Under the pieces are notes generated by a model. The model worked only from the letters and a program-made list of their open reading frames with translations. It did not search any database and had not been told where the DNA came from. From Rubellimicrobium sp. (GTDB taxonomy: Bacteria; Pseudomonadota; Alphaproteobacteria; Rhodobacterales; Rhodobacteraceae): a DNA stretch of 64,000 nucleotides. Location: contig JACFNP010000004.1 in the NCBI GenBank assembly GCA_019454835.1, positions 25,945 to 89,944 of the forward strand, given 5' to 3'. Shown here one piece after another: positions 60,988 to 64,000 of this stretch. Numbering within the stretch: the stretch's first letter is position 1; each line of letters opens with the position of its first letter. The position numbers were made by a program, and so were the translations under genes.

Positions 60988-62487
60988 ATGCAGGAACTCG
61001 GACATTACATCGACGGCAAGCGGGTCGCGGGCCGCTCGGGCCGCACATCCAACGTCTTCAACCCCGCCACCGGCGAGGTGCAGGCTCATGTCGCGCTGGC
61101 CTCGAAAGCCGAGGTCGATGCCGCTGTCGCCCGCGCCGCCGCCGCGCAACCCGCCTGGGCGGCCACCAACCCGCAGCGCCGCGCACGGGTGATGATGGAA
61201 TTCGTCCACCTGCTGAACCGCGACATGGACAAGCTGGCCGAGGCGCTGAGCCGCGAGCACGGCAAGACTTTCCCCGACGCCAAGGGCGACGTGCAGCGCG
61301 GTCTCGAGGTGATCGAGGTCTGCATCGGCGCGCCGCATCTGCTGAAGGGCGAATACACCGACAACGCCAGCCGCGGCATCGACCTCTATTCGATGCGCCA
61401 GCCGGTCGGCGTGGTCGCGGGCATCTCGCCCTTCAACTTCCCGGCCATGATCCCGATGTGGCAGATGGGTCCGGCCATCGCCGCCGGGAACGCCTTCATC
61501 CTCAAACCCTCGGAACGCGACCCCTCGGTGCCGCTGATGCTGGCGGAACTGCTGACCGAAGCCGGGCTGCCCGACGGCATCCTGCAGGTGATGAACGGCG
61601 ACAAGGAATCGGTGGACGCCCTGCTCGACAACCCGCAGGTGTCGGCCATCGGCTTCGTCGGCTCGACGCCCATCGCCGCCTATATCTACGCCCGCGCCGC
61701 CGAGCAGGGCAAACGGGTGCAGGCGTTCGGCGGCGCCAAGAACCACATGATCATCATGCCCGACGCCGACATGGAACAGGCGGCGGATGCGCTGATCGGC
61801 GCGGGCTACGGCGCGGCGGGCGAGCGCTGCATGGCGGTGTCGGTCGCGGTGCCGGTGGGCGATGAAACCGCCGACCGCCTGATCGAGCTGCTGGTGCCGC
61901 GCATCGAGAAGCTGCGCGTCGGCCCCTGGACGCTGGGTGATGATGTCGATTACGGCCCGCTGGTCACCGCCGAAGCCAAGGCCCGCGTTCTGGGTCTGGT
62001 CGAACGCGGCATCGAGGAAGGCGCGAAGCTGGTGGTCGACGGTCGCAATTTCCACCTGCAGGGCTACGAGAACGGCTTCTTCGTCGGTCCGCATCTGTTC
62101 GACCATGTCACGAAGGACATGGACATCTACAAGACCGAAATCTTCGGGCCGGTGCTGTCCACCGTGCGCGCGAAGGACTACGAAGAGGCGCTGGCGTTGG
62201 CCACCGATCACGAATACGGCAACGGCGTGTCGATCTTCACCCGCGACGGCGACACCGCGCGCGACTTTGCCAACCGCGTGCAGGTCGGCATGGTCGGCGT
62301 GAACTTCCCGATCCCGGTGCCTTTGTCCTACCACACCTTCGGCGGCTGGAAGCGCTCGTCCTTCGGCGACCTGAACCAGTACGGCCCGGACGCCTTCCGC
62401 TTCGTCACCAAGACCAAGACCGTCACCGGCCGCTGGCCCTCGGGCATCCGCGAGGGCCACGAGTTCCACTTCAAGTCGGCGGACTGA
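60988..62487 (+). CDS. mmsA: CoA-acylating methylmalonate-semialdehyde dehydrogenase
   Basis: 499 residues, aldehyde dehydrogenase superfamily. MmsA-specific features are the start YIDGKRVAGRSGR, ISPFNFPAMIPMWQM, the catalytic Cys in GERCMAVS, and the tail FVTKTKTVTGRW. The usual catalytic Glu of other aldehyde dehydrogenases is replaced (GGAKNHMIIMPDAD), as in MmsA. It forms propionyl-CoA or acetyl-CoA in valine, beta-alanine or inositol catabolism. The ATG at 60988 follows AGGAGG. Confidence 0.95.
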   Translation: MQELGHYIDGKRVAGRSGRTSNVFNPATGEVQAHVALASKAEVDAAVARAAAAQPAWAATNPQRRARVMMEFVHLLNRDMDKLAEALSREHGKTFPDAKGDVQRGLEVIEVCIGAPHLLKGEYTDNASRGIDLYSMRQPVGVVAGISPFNFPAMIPMWQMGPAIAAGNAFILKPSERDPSVPLMLAELLTEAGLPDGILQVMNGDKESVDALLDNPQVSAIGFVGSTPIAAYIYARAAEQGKRVQAFGGAKNHMIIMPDADMEQAADALIGAGYGAAGERCMAVSVAVPVGDETADRLIELLVPRIEKLRVGPWTLGDDVDYGPLVTAEAKARVLGLVERGIEEGAKLVVDGRNFHLQGYENGFFVGPHLFDHVTKDMDIYKTEIFGPVLSTVRAKDYEEALALATDHEYGNGVSIFTRDGDTARDFANRVQVGMVGVNFPIPVPLSYHTFGGWKRSSFGDLNQYGPDAFRFVTKTKTVTGRWPSGIREGHEFHFKSAD

Positions 62488-62532
62488 GGCGGCAGCAGCC
62501 GTTCGGCGCGGGAAACCGAGGGACGCGGCACT

Positions 62533-62560
62533 CCATGCGGGCACCCGGCGGCACGCATGG
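62533..62560 (+). terminator. Possible hairpin after mmsA
   Basis: CCATGCG and CGCATGG are perfect inverted arms around a 14-nt GC-rich loop, 46 nt after the mmsA stop. No T-run follows. Weak support for a terminator. Confidence 0.35.
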
Positions 62561-62623
62561 ATGGCTTCGCCGCACGGCCCCCTGGCAGCGGGCCGGGGCA
62601 ATCGGGCGAGCGGCGCGGGAATG

Positions 62624-62754
62624 CCGCGTGGTGCAACGGTAGGGCAGCATGACCGGCGCCCGCACCGGGGGTGGGCGCGGATGCGCCCGCCCTGGGGGGC
62701 GGGGCGGGCGCCGGTCGTGCTGCGCACGACCGAAGGGGGAAGTCTGCGGGCCGC
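62624..62754. repeat. Second repeat family, copy 2
   Basis: 131 bp aligned with 50961-51102, including GTGGTGCAACGGTAGGGCAG, GGGGGTGGGCGCGGATGCGC and GGTCGTGCTGCGCACG. The GTGCAACGGTAGGGCAGCA stretch looks like a tRNA D arm, but no cloverleaf can be completed. A preceding GGGGCAATCGGGCGAGCGGC resembles the outer arm of the type A elements. Confidence 0.78.
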
Positions 62755-62796
62755 GCGCTGCATAGCAGGCAAATGCGATTACCCTGCCCCCTCCCC

Positions 62797-63005
62797 CGTC
62801 ATTGCGAACGAAGTGACGCAATCCATTCCGGGCGCGGCGCCCGGCCCTGTGGATTGCCGCGTCGGCTTCGTCTCCTCGCAATGACGGGAGCGTGCGGCAG
62901 CGGCGCCTCCAATATCCCGTCATTGCGAGGCGAAGCCGAAGCAACCTCGACCGCTCACACACGACATCGGGGTTGCTTCGTCGGCTGCGCCTCCTCGCAA
63001 TGACG
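62797..63005. repeat. Two inverted repeats, B then A
   Basis: 62797-62886 (type B, arms CAATCCATTCCGGGCGC and CTGTGGATTGC) and 62918-63005 (type A), 31 nt apart. They lie between mmsA and ihfA, just ahead of the ihfA promoter. Apart from copy 2 of the second family and a hairpin, the rest of this gap shows nothing. Confidence 0.9.
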
Positions 63006-63049
63006 GAAGATACCACGCCGCCCTTCGCCGATGGCCCAAGCCCTTGATA

Positions 63050-63078
63050 TTGACGCACCCCCCTCGCCGGACTAGCTT
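63050..63078 (+). promoter_or_regulatory. Sigma-70-type promoter of ihfA
   Basis: -35 TTGACG (63050-63055) and -10 TAGCTT (63073-63078) with 17-bp spacing, about 24 nt before the start codon at 63102. Good match in position and spacing. Confidence 0.6.
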
Positions 63079-63101
63079 TCCACGCAAACGGGGGGCCTGA
63101 G

Positions 63102-63401
63102 ATGTCGAACAAGACGATGACCCGCATGGACCTTGCCGAGGCGGTTCATGCGGCGCTTGGCCTGTCGCGCAATGACAGCGCGGCACTGGTCGAATCGGTT
63201 CTGCAGCACATTTCCGATACGCTGGTGCATGGCGAACAGGTGAAGATTTCGTCCTTCGGCACCTTCTCGGTGCGCGACAAGTCGGCACGTGTCGGGCGCA
63301 ACCCCAAGACCGGCCAGGAAGTGCCGATCCATCCCCGCCGGGTGCTGTCGTTCCGGGCCTCGCATCTGCTGAAGGCGCGCGTGGCCGCAGGCCAGGGCTG
63401 A
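63102..63401 (+). CDS. ihfA: Integration host factor alpha subunit
   Basis: 99 residues. The HU/IHF fold includes [40 protein letters not shown] and the DNA-intercalating arm [19 protein letters not shown]. The R-N-P-K-T-G-x-E-V-P-I form is typical of IhfA rather than HU. It binds and bends DNA as a heterodimer with IhfB. The start at 63102 follows GGGGGCCTGAG. It is followed after 10 nt by the MerR-type gene, a common alphaproteobacterial pair. Confidence 0.95.
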   Translation: MSNKTMTRMDLAEAVHAALGLSRNDSAALVESVLQHISDTLVHGEQVKISSFGTFSVRDKSARVGRNPKTGQEVPIHPRRVLSFRASHLLKARVAAGQG

Positions 63402-63411
63402 GGGCGATGGC

Positions 63412-63864
63412 ATGAGCAAGTCGGACGACGCCTTCCGCACCATCGGCGAGGTGTCCGACTGGCTGGGGGCACCGGCGCATGTCCTGCGGTTCTGGGAATC
63501 GAAATTCGCGCAGATCAGGCCGGTGAAGCGGGCGGGCGGGCGGCGCTACTACCGGCCCGAGGACGTGGCGCTGCTGGGCGGCATCAAGTTCCTGCTCCAC
63601 GAAGAAGGCATGACGATCAAGGGCGTGCAGAAACTGCTGCGCGAGCAGGGCGTGCGCCATGTCGCGGCCCTGTCGCCGCGCGGTGCCATCGCGGGCGACA
63701 CCGGCACCGAGGCCGAAGCCGCGCCGCCGCCCCCTGCGCCGCGCGGCCCCGGCGCGCTGGCGGCGGTGTTGCGCGCCGATCCGCGCGTGGTGGCACGGCG
63801 CCGGACCCGGATCGCCCCGCTGCTGGCCCGCCTGCGCACCCTGCGCGCACGGCTTCAGGGGTGA
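63412..63864 (+). CDS. MerR family regulator
   Basis: 150 residues. The N-terminal MerR winged helix reads [21 protein letters not shown], then [20 protein letters not shown] and [14 protein letters not shown]. Instead of a metal-binding C-terminus it has a Pro/Ala-rich tail and a basic end ([19 protein letters not shown]). The VLRFWESKF signature belongs to the MerR proteins encoded behind ihfA in alphaproteobacteria. Target unknown. Confidence 0.9.
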   Translation: MSKSDDAFRTIGEVSDWLGAPAHVLRFWESKFAQIRPVKRAGGRRYYRPEDVALLGGIKFLLHEEGMTIKGVQKLLREQGVRHVAALSPRGAIAGDTGTEAEAAPPPPAPRGPGALAAVLRADPRVVARRRTRIAPLLARLRTLRARLQG

Positions 63865-63886
63865 GGCGAACAGGGGTCCGTCAGTC

Positions 63887-63954
63887 CGTCATTGCGAACC
63901 GTCATTGCGAGGCGCAAGCCGAAGCAACCCCGACCGCTCACGTACGACATCGGG
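63887..63954. repeat. Broken inverted repeats (left halves only)
   Basis: A stray left end (CGTCATTGCGAAC, 63887-63899) is followed by the left half of a type A element (63900-63954). The copy stops at GACATCGGG, just past the hairpin tip, and continues into unrelated sequence. Nothing is recognised from there to the end of the window. Confidence 0.85.
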
Positions 63955-64000
63955 CAAGTGTGTTGTTCATCCGGCTGTTCGATAGGCTTCTCCCTCGCGG

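Noticed and set aside
62624..62754. tRNA gene suggested by GTGCAACGGTAGGGCAGCA
   Set aside because: Only a D-arm-like stretch is present; no acceptor, anticodon or T arm pairs can be completed.

Overview
This 64 kb window comes from the chromosome of a high-GC alphaproteobacterium, most probably a member of the Rhodobacterales (Paracoccaceae). The evidence is the ccmF-ccmH junction, an iscR-iscS-sufBCD-yip1-sufS operon, an IscR that lacks the classical cysteine ligands, the tkt / 47-residue protein / gap order, a Fnr box, and the compact style of ATGA-overlapping operons. Most of the window is ordinary chromosome. Into it are set several accessory blocks and an unusually dense family of intergenic inverted repeats.

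Layout. 1-2.8 kb: end of the cytochrome c maturation genes (ccmF, ccmH) and an ABC-F ATPase. 3.4-10.5 kb: an eight-gene operon behind a perfect Fnr site. It encodes a small membrane protein, a CuA subunit II, a haem-copper subunit I, haem O synthase, a SCO protein, a cytochrome b/ferredoxin/MvhD fusion, an anchored unknown protein and a bacteriohemerythrin. Subunit I keeps all six metal-ligand histidines but has Gln in place of the active-site Tyr, so nitric oxide reduction is at least as likely as oxygen reduction. 10.6-13.8 kb: cysK, then tRNA-Ser(TGA) preceded by a broken tRNA-Ser 5' half, then a low-GC type II restriction-modification pair. 13.9-29 kb: a catabolic regulon for an unidentified N-methylated or quaternary amine. 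It holds an aminotransferase, a GcvT-like protein, two PYROXD2-like flavoproteins, a BetI-like TetR regulator, an MttB-family methyltransferase, a polyamine-type ABC transporter and a trimethylamine-dehydrogenase-like flavoprotein. Three divergent promoters share one palindrome, TTTGAGCGCTYAAA.

29-34.7 kb: a periplasmic molybdenum hydroxylase (2Fe-2S subunit, Tat-exported large subunit, tri-haem cytochrome c) with XdhC and MocA-like maturation proteins. 34.9-39.2 kb: a reduced sulfur-oxidation cluster (flavocytochrome c sulfide dehydrogenase plus soxXYZA) with no soxB or soxCD beside it. Its SoxY lacks the GGCGG arm. A 60-bp tandem repeat and a TetR gene follow. 39.3-46.4 kb: tRNA-Arg(CCG) and the iron-sulfur assembly operon. 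46.5-64 kb: housekeeping genes (hydrolase, icd, gatB, lytic transglycosylase lipoprotein, pepN, tkt, gap, coaD, CBS protein, LysR-mmsA, ihfA, merR).

Thirteen intergenic loci carry about 22 copies of an 80-90 bp inverted repeat whose ends read CGTCATTGCGA...TCGCAATGACG. Two arm types (A and B) exist, sometimes in alternating arrays, sometimes inside longer inverted arms. A second repeat family of about 140 bp occurs twice next to them. All calls come from reading the sequence and translations by eye. Family assignments rest on recognised motifs and were not checked against a database.
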